Assembly: GCF_011764565.1 (NCBI RefSeq)
Contig: NZ_AP022871.1
Span: 7,006,320 to 7,070,319 of the forward strand
DNA length: 64,000 bases
Reading direction: 5' to 3'
DNA from: Phytohabitans suffuscus
Lineage (GTDB): Bacteria > Actinomycetota > Actinomycetes > Mycobacteriales > Micromonosporaceae
In this document: positions 19,358 to 28,682 of the stretch, piece by piece
Position numbering within the stretch: the stretch's first letter is position 1
How the letters are laid out: each line of letters starts with the position of its first letter
The notes under the pieces: model-generated
The model's input: the letters and a program-made list of their open reading frames with translations, nothing else
What the model was told of the DNA's origin: nothing
Databases searched by the model: none
Program-made: the position numbers and the translations under genes

Positions 19358-20139
19358 ATGGGTAGCCCGGACAGGCGGCTCCTGCTCGCGTTGGACTATC
19401 CCGGCCGGCGCGAGGAGGCCCGCATCAGCGATCTCGCCCTCGAGGCCGACGGCTTCGACGTGCGTTACCTGCTGACCCGCCGTTCGTCCGCCGGGTGACC
19501 GCGGCTGAATACGCCGCCGGCGTCCTCGAGCAGCACGGTTCACTCGGAGCGGAGGTGGCCGCCGTCCTCGCGTACTGCATGGCCGCTCCCGTCGCCCAGG
19601 AGATGGCCGCAGCGATCACCGGTTCGGGACACACCCCTGTCCCGATGATCCTCTTTGACGGAGAGCCGGCCACCGCCGCCGCCGTCGAAGCGGGGTACCA
19701 GGTGGCGGCCACCCAACTGTCGGCGCGAGTCGGCGCCAGCGAGAGTGCGGCGCGACGGACTCTGGTCCTCGATCCGGCGCTCCTCGCGGACCGCCCGGAC
19801 GACGCGGTTCATCGCATGCGGCAGACGCTGGTCGAGATGGGCATGACCGCGCTGAGCGCCGACGACGCCGAGGCCGCCGCGGACATCGCGGATCAACTGG
19901 CCGATTTCTACCTGGACTGGCTCGTCCAACTCGTCGCCGCGCACAACACCTCGTGGCCGGCGTGGGGCGGCGACGTCCTCCACATCGCGTCGCGCGACCA
20001 CAGGTTCACCGGCGGCTGGCCCGGGGCGGGCTCGACCCGGGTGTGGCGGGTCGACGCCCCGCGGGCGGCGTTGCTGGCACGTCCGGAGACCAAGCGACTG
20101 GCGTGCGCCTTCCTCGCCGGTGCCGCGCACACCGGATAG
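19358..20139 (+). CDS. Thioesterase-like alpha/beta-hydrolase protein (frameshift near 19480)
   Basis: About 260 aa after repair. The N-terminus MGSPDRRLLLALDYPGRREE reads to a stop at 19496; one added base near 19480 joins it to the frame that continues RRVTAAEYAAGVLEQHG. Layout resembles a small type II thioesterase: a nucleophile-elbow position at AYCMAAPVAQEMA, a lid-like helical region (about 110-200) and a C-terminal strand-loop with DVLHIASRDHRFTGGW, where His could complete a triad. The elbow has Cys and lacks the flanking Gly residues of GxSxG, so hydrolysis is doubtful. It might act on, or bind, carrier-protein thioesters. I do not recognise a characterised homologue. Promoter copy 2 directly precedes it, and the MbtH-A-T gene follows after 40 bp. 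Confidence 0.5.
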
Positions 20140-20179
20140 CGCACGGGCCCGGGGCCGAAGGCAAGGGAAGGGACGAGAC

Positions 20180-22204
20180 GTGAAAGCGGAATCGACAACC
20201 GACTTGTACCGGGTGGTGGTGGACCAGGAGGGCCACGCCAGTATCTGGCCGGGGCGCAAGCCGGTGCCGACGGGCTGGGAGCCGCGGTTTACCGGCGCCC
20301 GCGCCGAGTGCCTGGTGGAGATCGAGGATCGCTGGGCCCGCGGTACGACCCCGGGCTGCCGTCCGGCGGTTTCCCTGGGCGATGCGACGCTGCTGGACCT
20401 CTTCCGGCGGAGTGTGGCCCGCGGCGGTGACCGGCCGGCGGTCAGCGACGATCGCCGCGGCCTGACCTACGCGGAGCTGAACGCCGCTTCGAGCGCCTTG
20501 ACGCGGTGGCTGCGGGAGGACGGGGTACGCCCGGGCGACCACGTGGTCATCTACCTCGAACGCGGGGTGGATGTCCTGATCGCCATGCTCGCCATTCTCA
20601 AGGCCGGCGCCGCGTACGTGCCCGTCGATGTCCGGTACCCGGATGCCCGCCGCGACGTCATGGTGCGCACTAGCCGGTGCACCGCGATCGTCAGCTCTCC
20701 CGACCGCGCGGCGGCGATGGCCGCCGTCGGCCCCAAGGTGCTGGCCTGGACCGGCGACGCCGGTATCGACGCCCCTCTGGCCGCGGAATCCAGCGATCCC
20801 GCTCGACCCGGCGACGCGGCATGCGTGCTTTTCACCTCGGGTTCGTCTGGCAGACCCAAGGCGGTGGTGTTGGAGCACCGCAACCTCGTGGCCTTCGCAC
20901 GCAACGCGGCACAACCCGGGCTTGCCCCGGATGATCGGACCGCTCAGGTCTCCAGCGTCTCGTGGGACCCTTTCCACTTCGAGACCTGGTGCACGCTCGC
21001 CGCGGGAGCCGAGGTCGTGGTGCTGCCGGCGATAGCCGACCTGGTCGCGGCCGACCTGCGGGAACAGTTGCGCCGGCACCGGATCACCGTCATGGTCGCC
21101 CCGACGATGGTCGTCAACCACGTCGTCCGTGAGGACCGTGATGCCTTCTCCCCACTGCGGCTGCTCATCACCGGCGGCGACGTCATCCTCCCGGCCGCCT
21201 GCCGCGAGCTGTTGAGCGGCACCTTTACCGGTCGATTCATCAACATGTACGGGCCAACCGAGACCACCACCGCCTGCACCGCGTATCCGGTCACCGAGGT
21301 GGCACCCGACGCCGACAGCGTGCCGATCGGCAGCCCGCTGGCGGATACCGCGGTGTACCTCCTTGACGGCGGGCTCGACGAGGTAGCCGAAGGCGAGGCC
21401 GGTGAGATCCACGTCGGTGGTCTCGGCGTGGCCCGCGGCTATCTGGACCAGCCGGCGCTCACCGCCCAGCGCTTCCTGCCGGATCCGTTTGCCCCGGCAG
21501 GCGGCCGAATGTACGCGACCGGCGACCGCGCGAGGTGGCACGAGGACGGATCCCTGGAGTTCCTCGGGCGCACCGACGACCAGGTGAAGATCCGCGGCTA
21601 CCGGGTCGAGCCACGCGAGGTGGAGCGCATCGTGAGCCGCCACCCGCGGGTGCGGGAGGTGGCCGTCGCCGTCGTCGGCGATGACCACGACCGGCGCCTG
21701 GTCGCCCTGGTGGTCGTGCACAACCGGGTGACGCCGAAGTCGCTGCGCGAGTACGTAGCCGGGGCGCTGCCGGACTTCATGGTGCCCGCCGCGTTTGTGG
21801 AGGTGCCTGAGATCCCCGCGAACGACAACGGGAAACGGGATCTCCAACGGCTCGCGGACTTCGCCCGGCACCACCTCAGGCGAGGGGAGAACCGGGTCGC
21901 ACCCGCCGACGACGTCGAGCACTACCTGGCCACTCTCTGGGAGGAACTGCTCGCGGTGGAGTGGATCGGCGCGACCGACGACTTCTTCGCGCTGGGCGGA
22001 AACTCGCTGCTGGCGTTCCGCGCACAGCGCCGGATACGGGGCGATCTCCTGGTCGACCTCGACGTGCGGGAGATCATCGGCACAAGTGAGCTGCGTGCCC
22101 TCGCCCGGCTGATCCATCGACGGAAGGACGCGGTGCGCGGCGCGGCGCTCGGGCCGCCCGTCGCGCTTTCACGTGACTGCGTGCCCGAGGGCGGAAACAC
22201 CTAG
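20180..22204 (+). CDS. NRPS MbtH-A-T protein
   Basis: A 674-aa protein. The N-terminal 60 residues are an MbtH-like domain (YRVVVDQEGHASIWP, GWEPRFTGARAECLVEIEDRW), a chaperone domain that supports adenylation. The A domain carries FTSGSSGRPKA, WDPFHFETW, YGPTETTTA, YATGDRARWHEDG and NDNGKRDLQ. The T domain carries LGGNSLL. Pocket residues read approximately D-P-F-V-I-G-M-T-A-K, which I cannot assign to a substrate. With no C domain it should load an amino acid and donate it in trans. The GTG at 20180 follows AAGGGAAGGGA; ATG or GTG codons further upstream are out of the MbtH homology. Its TAG stop overlaps promoter copy 3. A separate MbtH gene at 23566 presumably serves the other A domains. 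Confidence 0.9.
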   Translation: MKAESTTDLYRVVVDQEGHASIWPGRKPVPTGWEPRFTGARAECLVEIEDRWARGTTPGCRPAVSLGDATLLDLFRRSVARGGDRPAVSDDRRGLTYAELNAASSALTRWLREDGVRPGDHVVIYLERGVDVLIAMLAILKAGAAYVPVDVRYPDARRDVMVRTSRCTAIVSSPDRAAAMAAVGPKVLAWTGDAGIDAPLAAESSDPARPGDAACVLFTSGSSGRPKAVVLEHRNLVAFARNAAQPGLAPDDRTAQVSSVSWDPFHFETWCTLAAGAEVVVLPAIADLVAADLREQLRRHRITVMVAPTMVVNHVVREDRDAFSPLRLLITGGDVILPAACRELLSGTFTGRFINMYGPTETTTACTAYPVTEVAPDADSVPIGSPLADTAVYLLDGGLDEVAEGEAGEIHVGGLGVARGYLDQPALTAQRFLPDPFAPAGGRMYATGDRARWHEDGSLEFLGRTDDQVKIRGYRVEPREVERIVSRHPRVREVAVAVVGDDHDRRLVALVVVHNRVTPKSLREYVAGALPDFMVPAAFVEVPEIPANDNGKRDLQRLADFARHHLRRGENRVAPADDVEHYLATLWEELLAVEWIGATDDFFALGGNSLLAFRAQRRIRGDLLVDLDVREIIGTSELRALARLIHRRKDAVRGAALGPPVALSRDCVPEGGNT

Positions 22205-22207
22205 CGT
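22167..22207 (+). promoter_or_regulatory. Cluster promoter element, copy 3
   Basis: TTTCACGTGAC ending at 22177 is followed after 24 nt by TAGCGT at 22202-22207. The element lies inside the 3' end of the MbtH-A-T gene, and the first three bases of TAGCGT are that gene's stop codon. A start of transcription near 22214 would give a leader of about 50 nt before the antiporter GTG at 22265. Confidence 0.6.
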
Positions 22208-22264
22208 TTTGTCGATGGGTGGCGCTGCCCCGAATGGCTTGTGTTCGGAAGGGGGAGGTACGCG

Positions 22265-23569
22265 GTGCGGCTGGACGTCGTGGCGATGCTCGCCCTCGAC
22301 TTGGCGGCGATCGTCGCCCTGGCGCGGCTGCTCGGCGCGCTGGCCCAGCGGCTCGGGCAGCCACGGGTGATCGGCGAGATCCTCGGCGGAATCCTGCTCG
22401 GGCCCACCCTCTTCGGCGGCGCGATCACCCGGACCCTCTTCCCGGACGACGTACGCCCGTCACTGTCCCTGCTCGCCAGCATCGGCGTTTGCGTCTTCAT
22501 GCTCCTGGTCGGCCTGCACCTGGACAGCGATCTGCTCAAGGGGCAGGGACGGATCGCCACGACCGTGTCACTGACCTCGCTGATCCTGCCGTTCGGGCTC
22601 GGTGCGCTGCTGGCGCTGCACCTGCTGGCGGGCCACGACACCGGCAACCGGCTCGCCTTCGTGCTCTTTCTCGGCGCCGCCATGGCGATCACCGCGTTTC
22701 CCGTGCTGGCCCGGATCCTCGCCGACAAGGGCCTGATCGACACACCCATCGGCGGGCTGGCACTTGCCTGTGCGGCCGTCGGTGACGTGCTCGCCTGGGC
22801 GCTGCTGGCCGTCGTCGCGGCTGTGGCGGGGGATGGTGGTGACCTGTGGCGGGTCCTGCTCGTGGTGCCGTTCGCGATCGTGCTGGTCCGGATCGTCCGG
22901 CCGCTGCTGGCTCGCTTCGCCGCGCGGTATCCGGGCGAGAGCCGGCCGGGCGCGGTCGGCGTGGCGCTGGCGGTGGCGCTGGGATTGCTCCTGTCGGCGC
23001 GCGCGACCGAGTGGATGGGGCGGCACCTCATCTTCGGCGCGTTTCTCTTCGGTGTCGTCATGCCCCGCCACGGCGGCGCGGTACTCCGCCGGTACGCGCT
23101 GCCGTGGATCGAGCGGGTCTCCTCGTTCCTGCTGCTGCCGGTCTTCTTCACGGTCGCCGGGCTGAATGTGGACCTCTCCCGCACGGACGCCACCGCGCTG
23201 GGCGAGCTGGCACTGATCCTGCTGGTGGCGATCGGCGGAAAGCTCGGCGGCACCTTCCTGGGCGCCCGGGCCGCCGGCGTCCGGACCCGCCATTCGGCCG
23301 TCCTCGCGATCCTCGTCAACACCCGCGGGCTCACCGAGCTGATCGCCCTGACCCTCGGGTTGCAACTCGGCGTGCTCGACCAGCCCCTGTACTCGCTGAT
23401 GGTCGTCATGGCCCTCGTCACGACGGCCATGACCGGGGTGCTCCTGCGGTTCGTGTACCCGGATGAGCGGGTCCGCCAGGACCTCGCCCTCGCGCGGACG
23501 CCCGACCGGGCGCTATCAGTCCATATTAGACACGTTACCGTCCAGCCAGAGAAGGAGTCAGCGCCATGA
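22265..23569 (+). CDS. Cation:proton antiporter (CPA2 type)
   Basis: A 434-aa integral membrane protein with about 12 hydrophobic segments and CPA2/KefB-like features: QPRVIGEILGGILLGPTLFG near the N-terminus, LFLGAAMAITAFPVLARIL, VGDVLAWALLAVVAAVAG and VNTRGLTELIALTLGLQLG. Such antiporters exchange Na+ or K+ for protons and appear in some antibiotic clusters as presumed export or tolerance genes. The GTG start at 22265 follows GGGGGAGG; the ATG at 22241 precedes this Shine-Dalgarno site and is less likely. Its TGA overlaps the ATG of the MbtH gene (ATGA at 23566-23569), and it heads an operon with MbtH, TE and the C-A* NRPS under promoter copy 3. The transported ion is unknown. Confidence 0.85.
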   Translation: MRLDVVAMLALDLAAIVALARLLGALAQRLGQPRVIGEILGGILLGPTLFGGAITRTLFPDDVRPSLSLLASIGVCVFMLLVGLHLDSDLLKGQGRIATTVSLTSLILPFGLGALLALHLLAGHDTGNRLAFVLFLGAAMAITAFPVLARILADKGLIDTPIGGLALACAAVGDVLAWALLAVVAAVAGDGGDLWRVLLVVPFAIVLVRIVRPLLARFAARYPGESRPGAVGVALAVALGLLLSARATEWMGRHLIFGAFLFGVVMPRHGGAVLRRYALPWIERVSSFLLLPVFFTVAGLNVDLSRTDATALGELALILLVAIGGKLGGTFLGARAAGVRTRHSAVLAILVNTRGLTELIALTLGLQLGVLDQPLYSLMVVMALVTTAMTGVLLRFVYPDERVRQDLALARTPDRALSVHIRHVTVQPEKESAP

Positions 23570-23757
23570 ACCCGTTCGACGACCCCGACGGCCGGTTCTT
23601 CGTCCTCGTGAACGACGAGGAGCAGCACTCGCTGTGGCCCAGCCACCTCGCCCTACCGGACGGATGGCGGGTGGTGCACGGTGAGGACGACCGCCAGGCC
23701 TGCCTCGACTACGTGGAGCGGCACTGGACCGACCTGCGCCCGCTCAGCGCGCGTTGA
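23566..23757 (+). CDS. MbtH-like protein
   Basis: A 63-aa MbtH-like protein, the normal family length: NPFDDPDGRFFVLVNDEEQH, SLWP, LPDGWRVV and the C-terminal WTDLRPLSAR are all conserved. These small proteins bind NRPS A domains and are needed for their folding or activity. GAGAAGGAG lies just before the ATG, which overlaps the antiporter stop. It probably serves the serine A domain and the stand-alone A-T protein, since the A domain at 20180 has its own fused MbtH domain. Confidence 0.95.
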   Translation: MNPFDDPDGRFFVLVNDEEQHSLWPSHLALPDGWRVVHGEDDRQACLDYVERHWTDLRPLSAR

Positions 23758-23770
23758 CACCCGGGGTCCG

Positions 23771-24597
<827 letters not shown>

Positions 24598-24601
<4 letters not shown>

Positions 24602-27363
24602 GCGACGCGCGGAGCCGGATCGCAGCACTCTCCCCTGAGCAGAGAGCGCTGCTGGAGTCGCGGGTCGCGGATCTGGCGGCAGCGCGCCGGCCGGGCCGCG
24701 GGGACGGCATCCAGCCGCGCGACCGAGGCAAGCCCACCCCGCTCTCCTACGCCCAGCGGCGTGAGTACGCGCTGGAACGGTTCCGCCCGTCCAACAACAT
24801 CAGCGGCGCGCTACGGATCGAGGGTGACACCGAGGACGACGTCGATCTGGACCTGCTGAGCCGCATCCTCACCGAGATCATGGCGCGGCACGAGGTGCTC
24901 CGGACGACCGTCGAGGTGGTGGACCGGACGCCGGTCGCGGTCGTACACCCGGTGACGCCGATCCCGATCCCGGTCATCGACATCACCCAGCTCGGCCCCG
25001 AGGCGCAGCGGCCGGAGGTGCGCCGGCTGTACGAGCTCGAGGTGACCCGCCCGTTCGCTCCCGAGGAGCCGCAGCGGATGCGGTGCACGGCGGTGCGGCT
25101 CGCGCCGAACATCTATGTCGCGCTGATCAGTACCCACCACTCCTCCTCCGACGGCTGGTCGATGGCGATCGTCTTCAAGGAGGTGGCACAGCTGTACCCG
25201 ATGCTGCGCGAGGCGCGGGAGTCGGACCTGCCACCGCCGCCCATCCAGTACGGCGACTTCGCGGTCTGGCAGCGCGAGCACCTCGGCGAGGAGTGGATGG
25301 CCGGCGAGGTCGCGTACTGGAAGGAGGTGCTGGACGGCATCCCGCCACGCCTGGCGCTGCCGAACGACCGACCCTATCCCGCCCGCCGCACCTTCACCGC
25401 CCACCATCACACAAGCGTGCTCAGCCGGGAGGCGACCGAGGCACTGGAGCGGCTCGCCGAGGCCGAGGGTGTCTCGATCTCGATGATCCTGCTGGCCGCC
25501 TGCTCGGTCGTGCTGTACCGGTACACCGAACAGGACGACCTCGTCTTCGGCGTCGCCATCACCGGACGGGTACGCACCGAGACCGAGCAGGTCGTCGGCT
25601 GCTTCGCCAACGCGCTGCCGCTGCGGATGCGGGTATCCCGCGCCGACACCCTCATCGAGGTGCTGCGCCGTTCCCGGGAGGTCGTCGCGGTCGCCTTCGA
25701 CCACCAGAACCTGCCGTTCGACCGGTTGATCGAGGAACTGGCACCGGAGGAGGCGGCGCAGACTCCGCTGATCCAGATGATGATCAACGTGCTGACCGCG
25801 CCCGGCCCCGTGCTGGGGCTGACCGGCCAGGTCTGGGAGGTGCCAGGGGTACGGGTCAGCCCCGAGGGGATGGACCCGGGCCCGATACCGATCGACATCA
25901 TCCTGGCGGCGCAGCCGACCGGCGGACAGATCTACCTCCAGTGGCACTACGCCACAGAGCTCTTCGACCACGAGACGATCGCCGGGCTCGCCGGGCAGGT
26001 CGAGCGGGTCCTGGACCGGCTGGTCAACCGCCCGGACATGAGGGTCGGCGACACGGACCTGCTCCAGACCGGGGCGTCCACAGCCCTCGCGCGGGCCACC
26101 GCCGCCACGGTGGAGGAGAGTGCGTCCTTCCTGGAGCTGTTTCAGCGTCAGGTCGCTCTGGTTCCGGACGCGCCCGCCGTACTCTGCGATGGCGAGGTGA
26201 CCAGCTTTGGCGACCTCGACCAGCGGGCCAACCGGCTGGCGCATCACCTGCGTGGGCTTGGTGTCGGCCCGGAGAGCATCGTGGGGGTCCTGCTGGATCG
26301 CTCGCCCCGGCTGGCGGTGGCGATCCTGGGCGTCCTCAAGGCGGGCGGTGCGTTTCACACCCTGGACGCCCGGTACCCGGCGGACCGGATCGGGTTCATG
26401 CTCGCCGCCGCTTCTGTGCTGCTTACCACCGCGGATCTTGTGTCACTGGCCGAGGGCGCGGAGCCGGCGCACACCGTGCTGCTGGACACTGTGGACGGGC
26501 TGCCGGATGGTGCCCGCCATGACCTGGGGCGGGTGCCGGCGCCGGGGTCGGCCGCCTACCTGGCCTACACCTCCGGCTTGCCCGGCCGGCCCAGGGGCGT
26601 GCTGATCGAGCACCGGTCGTTGGTGGCCTTCGCCCGGGAGACCGCAGAGCGGCTTCAGTTGGGCGCCGGCGACCGGTTCCTCCAGTTCGCCTCACCCAGC
26701 TCCGACACGCTCGTGGCGGAGCTGTTTCCGATATGGCTCGCCGGCGGCGCGGTCGTCATCCCGCCGCCCGGCCAGACCGGCTCCGGCATCGACCTCGCGA
26801 CCGTCGTGGAGCGGGAGCGGGTCAGCGTGATGGAGATGCCGGCGGCGTACTGGCACGAGTGGGTGCGGGAGCTGGACGGCACCGGTGCGCCTTCGCCGGC
26901 CTCACTGCGCCTGGTGATCGTGCGCGGGGAACGGGTGCCGCCCGAGCGGCTGGCGATGTGGCAGAAGCTCGGCGTGCCCCTGATGCACGTGTACGGCACC
27001 ACCGAGACAACGGTCAGCTCGACCTTCTTCCGGATGCCCACCAAGGTGTCCGAGGCGGACCTGCGACACCTGCCGATCGGCGCCGCCCTGCCCTCCGTCG
27101 CGCTCCACGTCCTGGACGCCGAGCTGACGCCGGTACCGGTCGGCGCGGTCGGCGAGTTGTACATCGGCGGCGTGAGCGTGGGGCGCGGATACCTGGGACA
27201 GCGGGGCCGCACCGCGGAGCGGTTCGTCGCCGACCCCGCACGTCCGGGCGCGCGAGCCTACCGGACCGGTGACCTGGTGCGGCAGCGGGCGGGCGGCAAC
27301 CTCGAGTTCCTGGGACGGACCTACTTGGCGGGCATGGACGTGAGCGCGGAAAGCTCCGAATAG
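24598..27363 (+). CDS. NRPS C-A* protein with degenerate, truncated A domain
   Basis: A 921-aa protein. An N-terminal helical segment (SPEQRALLESRVADL) leads into a C domain (about 45-480) with HHSSSDGWS. The A region (about 515-915) is a close paralogue of the one at 9225 but is damaged: the P-loop reads YTSGLPGRPRG instead of YTSGSTGxPKG, the pocket start reads SSDTLVAELF, and the protein stops right after GNLEFLGRT, exactly where the C-terminal subdomain with the A8 and A10 motifs should begin. There is no T domain. It should not adenylate, leaving a free condensation domain. The frame is otherwise intact, so this is evolutionary decay. Its last 43 bp overlap the 3' end of the MppP-like gene on the other strand, so the truncation coincides with a join. 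Confidence 0.85.
26590..27310 (+). repeat. A-domain paralogous repeat, copy 2
   Basis: Second copy of the block described at 9740-10450, here inside the degenerate A domain. Substitutions concentrate at the P-loop and substrate pocket, while the rest (MWQKLGVPL, TETTVSSTFFR, GELYIGGVSVGRGYLGQ) stays almost identical, which fits recent duplication followed by loss of adenylation function. Confidence 0.75.
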
Positions 27364-28466
27364 GACTGTACGAGTGTGCGTGCGGCCCTTTCGACCGCGG
27401 CGAACGGCCGGGCAAGGGAGATCCGGACGAAGCGGAGGCCGCTGTCCGGGTCGGCCCAATGGAAAGGGGCGCAGGGAAGCACGTGTACACCACGGGCCAC
27501 CATATCCTTGTACAGCAGCGTGGACTCGGGGCCGCTGGCGGGCAGCTCGATCCGCGCCACGCTGATCTGCGAGGCCGGGTCGGCGAGTGTCATGCCCAGC
27601 TCGCTCACCGCATCCCGGACCACCGCGCGGTTGCGCGCCACGTGGTCCCGAGCCCGTTCGTACCCGCCGCTGGCCCAGTCACCGGCGAGGGCGGCGACCA
27701 GCAGCAGCACGACCGGCGAGGCGGAGAGCAGGGACTCGGAGAAGGCCCGCTCGATGGGGATCTTGGTCCGCTCGCTGTACGCCAGCAGCCCGATCTTCAG
27801 CTCGTGCGTCGGCCACAGCTTGCCGGTGTCCTCGATGACGATCCAGTCGGCGGCGGCGGACTCCAGCACCGCGCACGTGTCGTACTGCGCGTCCCGAACC
27901 TGACCCCGGAAGCTCGCGTCCACGATGACCGTCTGTCCATGTTGGACGGCGTGCGCGGCGAGCGACCGCAGGTGTCCCTCCGGCGTGACAAGCCCGGTGG
28001 GGTTGTTAGGGTGGGTCACGACGATCGCGCGGACTGGAGCGCCGGGCCACTGCTGCGCCATGAGTTCGGACTCCGACATCGGTTGCAGCGACAGGCCCCG
28101 AGTGACGAAGAGGTCGGCGATGTTGTCGAACGTGGGGTGCAGCACGGCGATCCGCGCGCCGGCCGGCAGCGCCCTGGCCACGATGTCCATAGCCAGGGTC
28201 GACGAGTAGCAGCTCAGGATCCGCCCGGTTCCGATCGGCGCGCTGTGCTGCCCGATCGCATTGAGGAACGCGGTGTGTGCCTCCCGCTCGACCTCCGGGA
28301 ACGGGCGCCGGGATGCCTCAGCGAACATCTGGGGGATCCGCTCGACTATGGCCGTCTGCTCCGGTGAGAGGTGGAGCCGGGCGTGGCCGTCGGTGAGGTT
28401 GAGGCCGCCGTCGGCGTCAGCCAGCGCGTCGAGCTCCATTGTGGTCAGGTTGCCCAGATCGCCCAT
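27321..28466 (-). CDS. MppP/RohP-like PLP-dependent L-arginine oxidase-hydroxylase
   Basis: A 381-aa fold-type I PLP protein that closely resembles MppP of enduracididine biosynthesis: NLTTME near the N-terminus, LNLTDGHARLHLSPEQ, EREAHTAFLNAIGQHS, GRILSCYSSTLAMDIVARAL, LHPTFDNIADLF, NNPTG, and WIVIEDTGKLWPTHELKIGL, in which the Lys should bind PLP. MppP and RohP use oxygen to turn L-arginine into 4-hydroxy-2-ketoarginine and 2-ketoarginine without a metal. The Thr and Glu of the NLTTME segment match residues I recall as part of the N-terminal lid needed for hydroxylation. GAGGA precedes ATG 28466. It is divergent from the VioC-like gene, and its 3' end overlaps the C-A* gene by 43 bp. I see no MppR-type cyclase gene. 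Confidence 0.8.
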   Translation of the reverse strand: MGDLGNLTTMELDALADADGGLNLTDGHARLHLSPEQTAIVERIPQMFAEASRRPFPEVEREAHTAFLNAIGQHSAPIGTGRILSCYSSTLAMDIVARALPAGARIAVLHPTFDNIADLFVTRGLSLQPMSESELMAQQWPGAPVRAIVVTHPNNPTGLVTPEGHLRSLAAHAVQHGQTVIVDASFRGQVRDAQYDTCAVLESAAADWIVIEDTGKLWPTHELKIGLLAYSERTKIPIERAFSESLLSASPVVLLLVAALAGDWASGGYERARDHVARNRAVVRDAVSELGMTLADPASQISVARIELPASGPESTLLYKDMVARGVHVLPCAPFHWADPDSGLRFVRISLARPFAAVERAARTLVQSYSELSALTSMPAK

Positions 28467-28581
28467 GCTCTCAGTCCTCTGTATGTCGCTCTGACGTCAC
28501 CGCACGGAGGTCACGGCGGCACGGATCGGCTACAGCAGGTGTCTCGCAAGAACGGTAAGCAGCCGGAACGGCGTGGCACCT

Positions 28582-28599
28582 GTCCCCTCTAACGGGGAC
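28582..28599. promoter_or_regulatory. Inverted repeat in divergent promoter region
   Basis: GTCCCC at 28582-28587 and GGGGAC at 28594-28599 form a perfect 6-bp inverted repeat around TCTAAC. It is in the 216-bp gap between the divergent MppP-like and VioC-like genes and could be an operator for one of the LuxR-type regulators; no direct evidence. Confidence 0.35.
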
Positions 28600-28682
28600 C
28601 GATGCCCACGCACCAGCGCCTCTTAGACTGCCGATCAAAGGGGGCGCGGGCGCGCCCGCGGGTAGCGGGAAGGAAACGCGTG

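Noticed and set aside
20006..22117. 703-codon minus-strand reading frame opposite the MbtH-A-T gene
   Set aside because: High-GC shadow frame with no domain; the plus strand has a complete set of NRPS motifs.
22215..22370. ATGGGT directly after TAGCGT in promoter copy 3 as a leaderless gene start
   Set aside because: The frame from 22215 is not that of the antiporter and encodes no recognisable protein; the GTG at 22265 has a strong Shine-Dalgarno site.
27321..28466. Ordinary aspartate-type aminotransferase
   Set aside because: The blocks LNLTDGHARLHLSPEQ, TFDNIADLF and DTGKLWPT match MppP-type arginine oxidase-hydroxylases much better.
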